Made by a program: the position numbers and the translations under genes
The notes under the pieces: generated by a model
The model's input: only the letters and a program-made list of their open reading frames with translations
Told to the model about the DNA's origin: nothing
Database searches by the model: none
In this document: positions 32,962 to 41,231 of the stretch, piece by piece
How the letters are laid out: each line of letters starts with the position of its first letter
Position numbering within the stretch: the stretch's first letter is position 1
Origin: CAZALT01 sp964485515
GTDB taxonomy: Bacteria; Actinomycetota; Acidimicrobiia; Acidimicrobiales; Acidimicrobilacustridaceae
Assembly: GCA_964485515.1 (NCBI GenBank)
Contig: CAZALT010000002.1
Span: forward strand, 1 to 64,000
DNA length: 64,000 nt
Direction: 5' to 3'

Positions 32962-34193
32962 AGATCTACGACACCCTCAAGTCGGTCGTGCGATTCGAGC
33001 AGATCCAGACCGACCCGGTGGAACGCCGCCTCGCTCGAGCAGCATCGGTCGCAGATCTGAGACGAATCGCGAAACACCGCCTGCCCGGGGGGGTCTTCGA
33101 CTACATCGATGGCGGGGCGGAGGACGAACGAACCCTCGCAGCCAACGAGGCCGCCTACGCCCGCGCGACCTTCAGGCCCCGGGTCCTGCGCGGCATCCAA
33201 TCGGTCTCGACCTCGACGTCGATCCTGGGGAAGTCGCTTGCCTACCCCCTCGTGTTGGCACCGACAGGCTTCACCCGCATCGCCGATCCGCAAGGCGAGC
33301 TGGCCGTTGCACGCGCGGCCGACCGCGCCGGACTGCCCTACGTCCTGTCCACCCTCAGCACCCGCTCCATCGAGGAGGTCCGTGCCGTGAGCGAGGGCCG
33401 CCTCTGGTTCCAGGTCTACGCGTGGCGCGACCGGGGCCTCGTGAGAGAGATGGTCGAGCGGGCGGCAGCGTCGCGCTTCGAGGCGCTCGTACTCACCGTG
33501 GACACCGCAGTCTTCGGTCGACGAGAACGCGATGTACGGCGTGGCTTCGCGTTGCCGCCAACGATCGGGCCCCGGACCGTGCTCGACGGCGCGCTCCACC
33601 CCGGGTGGACGCTTTCGTTCCTGCGTGGCGAGCCGATCCGCTTCGCCAACGTCGTTGGTCGTGGCGTGGGCGACGGCGCATCGCCCGTGAACCTCTCCGA
33701 CTACATCAACGCTCAGTTCGATCCTGCCCTGTCATGGGACGACATCGACTGGCTTCGCTCTATCTGGAGCGGTCCGATCGTCGTCAAAGGCATCCAGCGA
33801 GTCGACGACGCGGAGCGAGCTGCCGGGATGGGCGTGGACGCGATCGCGTTGTCGAACCACGGTGGTCGCCAACTCGACGGGGCGCCCGCCGCCTTCGACC
33901 TCGTGGCGCCGGTGGCCGACGCAGTCGGCCACCGGACAGAGATCATCTGCGATGGCGGCGTGCGCCGGGGAAGCGACATCATCAAGGCGGTCGCTGCCGG
34001 CGCCAACGTCGCCATGGCTGGTCGGGCATACCTGTACGCCTTGGGTGCTGGTGGCGAACGGGGGGTCGATCGGCTGCTCGACTGGTGGGCAGCCGACTGC
34101 CGGCGAACCATGAGTCTGCTCGGAGTGGGTTCCGTCGATGACCTTGACGACGACTTGCTCGATGCGACCTCCGGCAGCGCGAGTGGGGTGTGA
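32958..34193 (+). CDS. FMN-dependent alpha-hydroxyacid dehydrogenase (L-lactate dehydrogenase type)
   Basis: A 411-residue flavoprotein of the glycolate oxidase/lactate dehydrogenase family. It shows FDYIDGGAEDE, LAPTGFTRIADPQGE, WFQVYAWRD, LTVDTAVFGRRERD, VVKGI (FMN lysine) and SNHGGRQLDG with the catalytic His at about 301 and substrate Arg at about 304. It oxidises L-2-hydroxyacids, most likely the L-lactate made from rhamnose by the bifunctional aldolase, giving pyruvate. It is the last gene of the rhamnose operon, with a 4-bp ATGA overlap to rhaB. The electron acceptor (oxygen, quinone or mycofactocin-type carrier) is not evident. Confidence 0.88.
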   Translation: MKIYDTLKSVVRFEQIQTDPVERRLARAASVADLRRIAKHRLPGGVFDYIDGGAEDERTLAANEAAYARATFRPRVLRGIQSVSTSTSILGKSLAYPLVLAPTGFTRIADPQGELAVARAADRAGLPYVLSTLSTRSIEEVRAVSEGRLWFQVYAWRDRGLVREMVERAAASRFEALVLTVDTAVFGRRERDVRRGFALPPTIGPRTVLDGALHPGWTLSFLRGEPIRFANVVGRGVGDGASPVNLSDYINAQFDPALSWDDIDWLRSIWSGPIVVKGIQRVDDAERAAGMGVDAIALSNHGGRQLDGAPAAFDLVAPVADAVGHRTEIICDGGVRRGSDIIKAVAAGANVAMAGRAYLYALGAGGERGVDRLLDWWAADCRRTMSLLGVGSVDDLDDDLLDATSGSASGV

Positions 34194-34235
34194 TGAGCGG
34201 TTGCGGAGACCGTTGCTGGCAGTTGCCTGCTCGGA

Positions 34236-35600
34236 TCACCCGAGGATGGGGATCGAATCCGTCTCCGCAAGGTAGCGATCTCGATCCTCAGGGCGAATGA
34301 AGCCGGCGGAGATCGTCCGTTCGAGCGAGTCCTGAACGGCCTGTCGGTATCGGTCGGTCGTGCCGTACAGCGCACGGAGCGTCGCATCGTCGAACGCGAG
34401 GGAGGATCCGAACAGGCGACAGAAGAAGGGGCCGCCCTGGGGGGCTTCTCCGCTGAGCGTCGCGACGGGCACGTCAACGGCCGGCGTGCGGATGCCGCCT
34501 CTGGCGATGCCCCGATCATCTCGGACGATGACCGTCTGCCTGCCTGTACCCGTCGTCTCGATCGGCTCGCCGATTGGCGGGGGAGTGCCGTCGGCCACCC
34601 ACGACAACAGCGCCGACGTCGCCGCCTTCGCGACGTAGTGGTGGGGTCCGTTGTTGATGGGGACCAAGCACATGTCGAAGTCGCCGCCGACGTAGAAGGC
34701 GTCGGCGTGGGCCGCTCCGGTGACCTCCCAGGTGCGCATGAGGTCTGCGTCGGGTTGCCGAGCAGCGACGAAACCCATGGGCGCGCCGACATCAGTCTCG
34801 GTCTGGAACGTCAGGACCGGAACGCCGAGATCATCCCGGATGCTCACGGAACCATCGGTCACGCGATCGAAGTCGGATGCTCCGCTGAGGCTCGCGCACC
34901 CACCGCCTCGACTGTGGATGAAGAACCCGTCGATGGCCGCCGCGACGGGATGCACGGCGTTGATGTAGGTGACGAGGAAGGACGCGGATTGCGACTCGCC
35001 ACTCGCGAGAATCCGCAACGCTCGCGATCCTCCGAGCGCGACCGACTCGTAGGTGGATCGAAGAGCGACGGCGACCTGGGACAAGATGTCGAACGAGTAC
35101 TGGTCACCGGGATGCTCCAACGCTCCATACCGCTCAGGGTTCGTATCTCGAATCCCCACCGCGGGTGGGGCATCGGCGCCGTCCTCGCCCAGCAGTGCTT
35201 CTCCGCCGACGATCCCGAGTGCTTGTGCGGACAAGCCCACATAGATCGTTCCGGTGTCGCGGAGTGCCTCACCGGTGTAGGTCCACGCAGCAGGTGACTC
35301 GAAGCCTCCGCTGACGTTCAACCACTCGATCAGCACGCTGCCGTTCCACCGAGCCGAATCGACAGGGCGGCGAATGACCAATCGGGTGTTGAAGTCGGCC
35401 GAGCTCGCAACCGACACCTCCCATCGTCCATCCGAACGGCGCTCGCCCACATGGTCGAAGGCGTTGGCGGTACCGGACGCGAACCACTCTTCCTCGACGT
35501 AGCCGACGCTGGCCAGGTCCACGGCCCGGAGATCGGTCGGCGGCGTGATGGTCCCCGTCATGACGGGTCCTACGAGCCTTGCTGGCTTCACGGTCGACAC
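34236..35600 (-). CDS. alpha/beta-hydrolase domain protein (Abhydrolase_10-like)
   Basis: A 454-residue protein with opening ITPPTDLRAVDLASVGYVEEEWFASGTANAF, typical of a large actinobacterial hydrolase family of unknown substrate. The likely nucleophile is Ser203 in ASGESQSASFLV, and several His and Asp residues near the C-terminus could complete a triad. No signal peptide. GTG 35600 is chosen because GGGAGGG lies about 5 bp upstream. It is convergent with the rhamnose operon (42-bp gap) and divergent from an enoyl-CoA hydratase gene. Some members hydrolyse esters of steroids or lipids; no function can be given here. Confidence 0.75.
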   Translation of the reverse strand: MSTVKPARLVGPVMTGTITPPTDLRAVDLASVGYVEEEWFASGTANAFDHVGERRSDGRWEVSVASSADFNTRLVIRRPVDSARWNGSVLIEWLNVSGGFESPAAWTYTGEALRDTGTIYVGLSAQALGIVGGEALLGEDGADAPPAVGIRDTNPERYGALEHPGDQYSFDILSQVAVALRSTYESVALGGSRALRILASGESQSASFLVTYINAVHPVAAAIDGFFIHSRGGGCASLSGASDFDRVTDGSVSIRDDLGVPVLTFQTETDVGAPMGFVAARQPDADLMRTWEVTGAAHADAFYVGGDFDMCLVPINNGPHHYVAKAATSALLSWVADGTPPPIGEPIETTGTGRQTVIVRDDRGIARGGIRTPAVDVPVATLSGEAPQGGPFFCRLFGSSLAFDDATLRALYGTTDRYRQAVQDSLERTISAGFIRPEDRDRYLAETDSIPILG

Positions 35601-35647
35601 ACAGCCCTCCCATGCATCGGTCTTGCCAAGGCCTCCAAATCGGCTCC

Positions 35648-35680
35648 TTGACTAAGTTTTAATGACTGTTCAAACTCTAG
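35648..35680. promoter_or_regulatory. AT-rich divergent promoter region
   Basis: TTGACT followed by an AT-rich stretch with AGTTT (35655-35659) and AAACT (35672-35676) as inverted 5-mers. It is the most AT-rich stretch I noticed in this part of the window and lies between the divergent hydrolase (start 35600) and enoyl-CoA hydratase (start 35779). A promoter is likely; the exact -35/-10 assignment and any operator are uncertain. Confidence 0.35.
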
Positions 35681-35778
35681 TCTCAGACGCTCGCGGGGTG
35701 CACGAAGGACTCCGCAGGTGCCAACGCCGCAGTCTGCGTCCCACCTACGTCCCAGACCTTCACGACGAGGCAAGCCCA

Positions 35779-36588
35779 ATGACGATTCACACCCACATCG
35801 AGGACGGGGTTGGTGTCGCGACGATCGATCACCAGCCATCGAACCTGATCGATGGCCCGTTCTTCATAAGGCTGCTCGAGGTGTTCAGTGAGATGGAGGA
35901 CGACGAGTCCGTTCGCGTGCTGGTCTTCCGCAGTGCCGACCCGGACTTCTTCCTGATGCACGGCGACGTCGACCTCCTGCGGGGTATCCAGCCGCCCTAC
36001 GAGGTGGCAGCGGAACCGAACATCGCCGCTGCCACCTTCACCCGCTTGCACACCGGCCGGCTTGTCACGATAGGCCTTCTCGATGGTGTCGCAAGGGGAG
36101 GCGGTTGTGAGTTCCTCTGCGGTGTCGATCTTCGCCTCGGCTCTGAACGCGCCCTCGTCGGCCAACCCGAGATAGCGCTTGGCACCATCGCCGGGGCCGG
36201 AGGCACCGTGCGGTGGCCGCAGCTGGTCGGGCGTGGTCGGGCGCTCGACATCTTGCTCTCCGGTCGAGACGCCACCGCCGACGAGCTCTACGCCATGGGA
36301 TGGCTCGACCGCCTCGTCCCGGCGCCGGACCTTGACTCGGTCGGCCTCGACCTGGCGCGACGGATCGCGGCGATGCCTCCCGAGGGTGTTGCTGCGGTGA
36401 AGCGCGTCGTCGGTTCCGAGGATGGCGACGCGCTCGTCGTAGAGAGCGACGAGGTCGGACGCCTGCTGTCAACCGGCGGTCATCGAGCGCGCATGGATGC
36501 CTTTGTCGCCGCCGGCGGCCAAGATCGCGCTTCGGAGTTGCATCGCTTCCAGGAGATCGTCGACGCCGTGCTCGACGGTTCACGCTGA
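35779..36588 (+). CDS. enoyl-CoA hydratase/isomerase family protein
   Basis: A 269-residue crotonase-fold protein. Both catalytic glutamates of hydratases are present: GGGCEFLCGVDL and VGQPEIALGTIAGAGGTVRWP. The oxyanion-hole glycines are in the ARGGGCE region. It would hydrate or isomerise a 2-enoyl-CoA; the N-terminal region has unusual acidic residues and PDFFLMHGDVD. ATG 35779 is chosen because the conserved domain starts there; the open frame extends 39 codons upstream into the promoter. It is divergent from the alpha/beta hydrolase and not part of the glycoside operons. Confidence 0.88.
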   Translation: MTIHTHIEDGVGVATIDHQPSNLIDGPFFIRLLEVFSEMEDDESVRVLVFRSADPDFFLMHGDVDLLRGIQPPYEVAAEPNIAAATFTRLHTGRLVTIGLLDGVARGGGCEFLCGVDLRLGSERALVGQPEIALGTIAGAGGTVRWPQLVGRGRALDILLSGRDATADELYAMGWLDRLVPAPDLDSVGLDLARRIAAMPPEGVAAVKRVVGSEDGDALVVESDEVGRLLSTGGHRARMDAFVAAGGQDRASELHRFQEIVDAVLDGSR

Positions 36589-36675
36589 GTCTCGGCGACG
36601 GGCAGCGGATGTACGTGACGGCAGAGAAGTTGGGTGTCGAGCAACCGGCAGAGCTCGTCAGGTCGGTGAGATCCC

Positions 36676-37485
36676 TTGGCTGAACCCGTTGTCTCCGTCC
36701 AGCTCTACAGCGTCAGAGACCATCTCGCTGATCTCGATGGGACCCTTGCTCGTCTCGTCGAGGCAGGAGCTCAGGCGGTCGAACCGTTCTGGATCCTCGA
36801 CGAGTCTGGCGCTCTGGCCACCGCGCTGGCACGTCATGGACTCCGCGCACCGACCGCGCATGCTCCGTTTCTCTCCGACGAGATCCTCTTCCAGGGAACG
36901 GCGATCGCGATGCCGCCGCCCGAGCGGTTCTTCGAGGCAGCGCGTGCGCTCGGCGTCGAGGTTCTCTTCGACCCGATGGTGCAGCGTGAAAGGTGGCGGT
37001 CGAGAGATCAGGTCCTCGAGATCGCCGAACGATTGAACAGACTGGCCGAGGTCGCCGAGCCCATGGGCCTGCGCCTCGGTCTTCACAATCACTCGTTCGA
37101 GTTCCACGAGGTGATCGATGGGGCCCCGGCCTATGAGTGGTTCGCTTCTCAGCTCGATGATCGGGTGGCCCTCGAGCTCGACATCTTCTGGGCCGCGACG
37201 GCTTCCCAGGATGTCCCCTCGCTCGTGGAGCGCTTGGGCTCCCGAGTTCGGGCGCTGCACCTCAAGGACGGACCAGTTGGCGTCGACCCGTTCGAGTCCG
37301 CCGACGACTATGACCCGACCTTGCTTGGACAGGTGACCCTGGGTCAGGGTGACTTGCCCGTTCAGGAGATCTTGGCGGCAGCGACCTACCGGCAGTTCGA
37401 GGTCATCGAATTCGATCATGTCGCCGGTGACGTGTTCACTGCGATCGCCGACTCGATCATGTGCGTGTCTGGGCGGGTGCGCTGA
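36676..37485 (+). CDS. sugar phosphate isomerase/epimerase family TIM-barrel protein
   Basis: A 269-residue Xyl isomerase-like TIM barrel (AP_endonuc_2 fold). Metal or substrate residues are likely in LGLHNHSFEF, ALELDIFWAA, ALHLKDG and VIEFDHVAGD. It starts with VVSVQLYSVRDHL, as in many inosose- or keto-sugar isomerases. The start is TTG 36676. The reaction is unknown. It is 88 bp behind the enoyl-CoA hydratase. Similar proteins act with Gfo/Idh/MocA oxidoreductases such as the one at 19768, but distance makes a link speculative. Confidence 0.85.
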   Translation: MAEPVVSVQLYSVRDHLADLDGTLARLVEAGAQAVEPFWILDESGALATALARHGLRAPTAHAPFLSDEILFQGTAIAMPPPERFFEAARALGVEVLFDPMVQRERWRSRDQVLEIAERLNRLAEVAEPMGLRLGLHNHSFEFHEVIDGAPAYEWFASQLDDRVALELDIFWAATASQDVPSLVERLGSRVRALHLKDGPVGVDPFESADDYDPTLLGQVTLGQGDLPVQEILAAATYRQFEVIEFDHVAGDVFTAIADSIMCVSGRVR

Positions 37486-37531
37486 GTTGGACCCCTGACT
37501 GCCGCCCGCATACTTCAACTCCCTCCGGGTA

Positions 37532-37550
37532 CGCCACCTGCTCGGTGGCG
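37532..37550. terminator. hairpin between convergent genes
   Basis: CGCCACC (37532-37538), loop TGCTC, GGTGGCG (37544-37550): a perfect 7-bp stem in the 69-bp gap between a plus- and a minus-strand gene. There is no U-tract, as is common in high-GC actinobacteria. It could serve as a bidirectional terminator. Confidence 0.5.
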
Positions 37551-37554
37551 CCGG

Positions 37555-37944
37555 CTACGCAGGGTGTGCCATCACCTCGGCGAGACGGTCCATGAGCGTG
37601 GGCTGGTCGAAGAAGTCACGCCAGAGGGTGATGAGGCCGCTTTCGTCGACCTCGAACACACCGGCCACGGGCACTTCGATCCACTGCTCGCCTATGCGGA
37701 ACCGGTCGAGTCGCTCGTTCATCACGATGTTGCCGGCGGCGATCTGACGGACGATGACGAACTCGACCTCGTCGAGACCCTCGATCATCCAGTCGAGGAT
37801 GGAGCGGATTCCCTCGGGCCCGGAGACCTTGCCCATGGGGACGTTGTCGTACTCGATGTCTGGAGTGACCAGTTCGAGTGCGGCGTCGAGATCGATGCGA
37901 ACGATACGGGCGATGAATTCGTCGACGGCCTCTTCCGGAGTCAT
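37555..37944 (-). CDS. limonene-1,2-epoxide hydrolase/SnoaL-like protein
   Basis: A 129-residue NTF2-fold protein. Its pattern ERLDRF, then VPVAGVFEV, then LWRDFFD resembles the Arg-Asp-Asp catalytic triad of limonene-1,2-epoxide hydrolase, which opens epoxides by water attack. ATG 37944 is chosen (MTPEEAVDEF); the open frame continues 56 codons upstream without conservation. It is the last chromosomal gene before the likely boundary of the mobile element. The substrate is unknown. Confidence 0.75.
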   Translation of the reverse strand: MTPEEAVDEFIARIVRIDLDAALELVTPDIEYDNVPMGKVSGPEGIRSILDWMIEGLDEVEFVIVRQIAAGNIVMNERLDRFRIGEQWIEVPVAGVFEVDESGLITLWRDFFDQPTLMDRLAEVMAHPA

Positions 37945-38266
37945 CCCGGCGACTCTACGAGAACGAAGCGAGCCGATGGAGGCAGCGGGTCGAACCGCGG
38001 CAACAGGTCCTGCCCGGTCACGATGCGAGCCACGACACGGGCGTCGACCAGCAGAGATCGTCGTTGGGAGCCCCCCGACCTCACAGGTGATACGTGGCCC
38101 TGATTCGGTCACTAGGTGGGACGGCGTGGGACGGAACGAAACGGGTTGGTACCCCTTGACGAGAATGTGGATTTTGCCCAGAATTTTGCCCCTTTCGACC
38201 CCAACGGGATCGCGATCCTTTAGCTCATAAGGGTTGGGGTCAGGTAGACCAGCACATTGCCAAGGT
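37945..38266. other. 322-bp noncoding stretch at chromosome/element junction
   Basis: Separates ordinary chromosomal genes from the conjugative element. It holds two direct copies of GTGGGACGG near 38117, two copies of TTTTGCCC near 38173 and 38185, and the nested palindromes at 38197-38241. It has lower coding likelihood than its surroundings. No tRNA or integrase gene is visible, so the precise attachment site is not identified. Confidence 0.5.
38197..38241. repeat. nested inverted repeats, possible recombination site
   Basis: GACCCCAAC (38197-38205) and GTTGGGGTC (38233-38241) are perfect 9-bp arms. Between them lies the perfect 12-bp palindrome GGATCGCGATCC (38207-38218). Their position at the switch from chromosomal to conjugative genes suggests an attachment or regulatory site; this is inference. 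Confidence 0.4.
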
Positions 38267-38671
38267 GTGGATCGCGAGATCTGGTGCGTGAACGGCCCGC
38301 TGTTCCAGTACGTGGCGAATCGACGACGCAGCGTCGCTCCGGCTCAGACCACCGGCGGACGTCCAAGTCCTTCGATAGCGTTCTCAGCCGTGGCGCACAG
38401 GTGGGTTGAGTCGTACGAGGCTGGTGCAAGCGTTGAGTCAATCGCTGCGACTGAGGGCGTCCCCGTCAGTCAGGTTCGATTGCTGCTCGCCGGCGCCGGA
38501 GTCACCTCCAAGCGACCGCGCCGTCCCGCGGGTGGGAGACCCCAGCGATGGACGGACGACGATGTGCGTCGTTGGAGACGGCGCATCGCCGAGGGTGCCA
38601 CGCTCCGCGAGATCGCTGCCGAAGATGGTTGTCGACCTGGCACCATCAGGACGCGACTCCGCGGCGGCTGA
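38267..38671 (+). CDS. small protein with two tandem helix-turn-helix repeats
   Basis: About 134 residues from GTG 38267. Two similar segments are visible: W-ESYEAGASVESIAATEG followed by VSQVR, and WRRRIAEGATLREIAAEDG followed by PGTIRTRL. Both have the look of resolvase/Hin-type HTH units, joined by a basic linker (KRPRRPAGGRPQRW). It is the first gene of the mobile element and convergent with the primase. It could be a regulator or an excisionase-like factor. Starts at TTG 38234 or GTG 38288 are also possible. It is one candidate to bind the five bipartite motifs of the element. Confidence 0.55.
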   Translation: MDREIWCVNGPLFQYVANRRRSVAPAQTTGGRPSPSIAFSAVAHRWVESYEAGASVESIAATEGVPVSQVRLLLAGAGVTSKRPRRPAGGRPQRWTDDDVRRWRRRIAEGATLREIAAEDGCRPGTIRTRLRGG

Positions 38672-38709
38672 CCGGCGTGGCGTGTCGCGCATGCCGCGCT
38701 GTGTCGACA

Positions 38710-39834
38710 CTACCGGGAGGGCATCTCGACTCCTGATCGGTGCACCTGATCGAAGGGCATCGTGACCCTGAGCTCGGCCACCGCTGTGGGCGTGACCCAA
38801 TCCGCCCAGTTGGGGTCGGCGAGCGCCCAGTCATTGAGGTCAACGCCATCATCGGGGGGCTCGATGAGCTCGATGCTGTGCCCTGCGTCCGCGATGAGCT
38901 CACCGAGGCGCTCGCCCCATCGTCGCCCTGCGGGATCCGCGTCGACGATGCCGGCGATGGTGATGCGTTTTTGCTGGGCGTGGTCGATAAGCGTGGCAGC
39001 GACCGTGGCGTCGGGTGCTTGGGAGCCGAGGATTCCGGCCGCAGCGAAGCCGGCCTGGGCTGCGACCAGTGCGTCGGGGATGCCCTCGCACACCACGAGG
39101 ACTCCGGGACGGACCTCCCCGGTGATCTTGGGCCAGGCGACGCGGGGGTTCGCACCGAGGGACTGCCGGGGGTTCTCGTACTTCGGGCCGTCGGGGCGGG
39201 GTTGGAGGTAGCGGGTCTGCACGTAGGTGATTTGTCCGTTTCGGTCGAGGGCGGGAAACGTGGCGGCCATCGATTCGCCCCGGGGTAGTCCCGTGCGGCG
39301 GCTCATGACGTTGCGGCCGGGATCGGCGCCAAGGCGATTTTCCAGCAGGGTCTCTTTGGTGAAGCCGCGGGCATGGAGCCACTGGCGGACTCGGATCATG
39401 TCGGGGTGCCACAGGTACTCGGCGCACGCGTTGACGTAGCGGGCGACGGCGGGATCGAGAGGCTTCGGTTCCCCGCTTGCACGGGGTCGTCGCGGGCGAG
39501 GTGGGGGTAGCGGTTGGCCGAGGTGCATGCCGGAGCGGTGGGCGAGGTGTTCGATCGCCATGGTGCGATCGGTGCGGTGAGCGACCTGGATGAGGTCGAT
39601 GGCGTCACCCCGGTGGGTGTCGTCGCCGGACCAGCACCGCCAGCGCTCGTGGCCCCGGCCGTCGACGTGCATCGTGACCGACGCCCGGCTGTCGGGATGG
39701 TCCGGCACCGGGCAGTGCCAGCGCCGGCCCCACGCGGTGGTCGTCGGCTCGGCGTACTGGTCGAGCAGTTCGCGGAGATCGGTTCGGGCCAGCACCTCGG
39801 CGATGTCGAAGTGTTGGTTGCGCGGTTCAGCCAT
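38710..39834 (-). CDS. CHC2 zinc finger / Toprim DNA primase-like protein
   Basis: A 374-residue protein. The N-terminal zinc finger includes CPVPDH and WRCWSG residues in a CHC2-like arrangement with GDAIDLIQV. The C-terminal Toprim domain has VVCEGIPDALVA (catalytic Glu) and VDADPAG (DxD motif). The middle RNA-polymerase core of DnaG is short. It probably primes replication of transferred single strands. ATG 39834 is chosen; the longer frame upstream is an antisense shadow of the VirB4-like gene. It is the last gene of the leftward transfer operon. Confidence 0.85.
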   Translation of the reverse strand: MAEPRNQHFDIAEVLARTDLRELLDQYAEPTTTAWGRRWHCPVPDHPDSRASVTMHVDGRGHERWRCWSGDDTHRGDAIDLIQVAHRTDRTMAIEHLAHRSGMHLGQPLPPPRPRRPRASGEPKPLDPAVARYVNACAEYLWHPDMIRVRQWLHARGFTKETLLENRLGADPGRNVMSRRTGLPRGESMAATFPALDRNGQITYVQTRYLQPRPDGPKYENPRQSLGANPRVAWPKITGEVRPGVLVVCEGIPDALVAAQAGFAAAGILGSQAPDATVAATLIDHAQQKRITIAGIVDADPAGRRWGERLGELIADAGHSIELIEPPDDGVDLNDWALADPNWADWVTPTAVAELRVTMPFDQVHRSGVEMPSR

Positions 39835-39848
39835 CGGGGCGGCTCCGG

Positions 39849-41231
39849 TCAGGTGGTCATCGCTTCGTCGGTGTCGAACAGCGCTCGTTCCCGAGCGGTG
39901 AGCACCTGCTGCACGACGGCGGCGCGTTGTTGGATCTGCCACAGCGCCCGGCCCCGCACGAGCTGGCCGACCAAGGCCGTCTCGCGCTCGGTGAGGGCGA
40001 ACAGCTCGGCGGCGCGGGGGAGCTGGTCGGTGGGTTGGCGCAACAGCACCCGGGTCTGCACGTCGGCGAGCAGCCCGGCGGCGATCTTGGCGTCGGCGGT
40101 CCCGTCGTCGGCCTGCGCGGTGAGATCCGAGGGGCGGTGACAGATCAGCCAGGTCGACACCCCGTAGGTGCGGGCCAGCTTGAGCGAGGACTGGAAGTGA
40201 TGGGCGCCGTGGCGGACTGCGGCCCACGCTTCGTCGATGACCTGGATGACGCGACGGTCGGAGTGGCGTTGCAGCACAGCGCCGAGCCAGTGGGTGGCGG
40301 CCAGCATCACCAACGGGAGCGCCTCGGAATCGCCATACACGGCGGAGAGGTCGATGACGACGCCGGCCCCGTCGACCCAGTCGACCCCGACGGTGGTGGC
40401 TCCGTCGAACATGCCTCGCAGGGTGCGAGACATCAGCTTGTCCAAGGCGAAGATGAGGGGACCCGCCGCGGTGGCCAGTTCCAGCGGTGACGAACGGGTC
40501 AGAGCGACGAGCTCGGGGGCGGGGTCGCTTGCGGCGGCCATGACGTCGGCCAGCGTGAATGGCTGACGGGAGGCGGCGAGGCGGTGGATGGCCCAGCCCA
40601 ACAGGGCGTCCTCGGTGGGATCGAGGCGCCGGCCGAGCACGGCGATGATCAACGCGGCGACGAGGCCCTGACGGCTTAGCGCGTCGGCGGGGTCATCGCC
40701 GGGGCGGGGGTCCATTGGGTTGAGGCGCGACACGCCGCCGGGGTGGAGCTTGATCACCGCCAGTCCGAGAGCGTGAGCCAGCGGTGTGTACTCGCCCTTG
40801 GGATCGAGGATGGCCACGAAGCGGCGGTTCCCGTAGACGGCGAGCGACCGGGACAGGAATGCCTTGACGGTTGACGATTTCCCCGAGCCCACCTCACCCA
40901 TGACCATCACGTTCGGGTTGGTCAGGGCAGTTCCGTACAACTCGAAGGGGTCGTAGTGAAAGGCACTCATCCCCGCGGTGACCGAGACCCCCATGTACGG
41001 ACCGCGGTCACCGAAACCGGCATCGGCGTGGAACGGGTACACCGACCGCAGATGCGCAGCGGTGGATCGGTGCCAGTCGACGCGCAGTGCCGGGCCCGGA
41101 CGCCACAGCGGAGGTCGGTCCTCGTCCGTGGTGGTGTGGCGGGGCGCCCGCGATGGAGCGGCCGCCTGGTGTTCGAGACGCGCGGCCTGCGATGGACGCA
41201 GGCGGGGCTGAGCTCGGTTGGCGCGCCTCAT
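39849..41231 (-). CDS. VirB4-like conjugal transfer ATPase
   Basis: A 460-residue ATPase. Walker A is GEVGSGKSS (about 112-120), Walker B is RVIQVIDEAW (about 327-336), and LICHRPSDL and VLLRQP are like the sensor regions of VirB4/TraC. It powers substrate or pilus-subunit movement in the type IV secretion channel. The usual N-terminal domain of VirB4 is missing here and appears to be supplied by the SCO6880-like protein just upstream, with which it overlaps by 4 bp (ATGA). This split arrangement is characteristic of actinobacterial systems. Confidence 0.88.
   Translation of the reverse strand: MRRANRAQPRLRPSQAARLEHQAAAPSRAPRHTTTDEDRPPLWRPGPALRVDWHRSTAAHLRSVYPFHADAGFGDRGPYMGVSVTAGMSAFHYDPFELYGTALTNPNVMVMGEVGSGKSSTVKAFLSRSLAVYGNRRFVAILDPKGEYTPLAHALGLAVIKLHPGGVSRLNPMDPRPGDDPADALSRQGLVAALIIAVLGRRLDPTEDALLGWAIHRLAASRQPFTLADVMAAASDPAPELVALTRSSPLELATAAGPLIFALDKLMSRTLRGMFDGATTVGVDWVDGAGVVIDLSAVYGDSEALPLVMLAATHWLGAVLQRHSDRRVIQVIDEAWAAVRHGAHHFQSSLKLARTYGVSTWLICHRPSDLTAQADDGTADAKIAAGLLADVQTRVLLRQPTDQLPRAAELFALTERETALVGQLVRGRALWQIQQRAAVVQQVLTARERALFDTDEAMTT

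Noticed and set aside
35648..35680. Defined TetR-type operator
   Set aside because: Arms are only 5 bp and imperfectly placed; kept only as a promoter region.
38100..38230. tRNA gene as integration target
   Set aside because: No T-loop or acceptor-stem pairing could be found at the element boundary.
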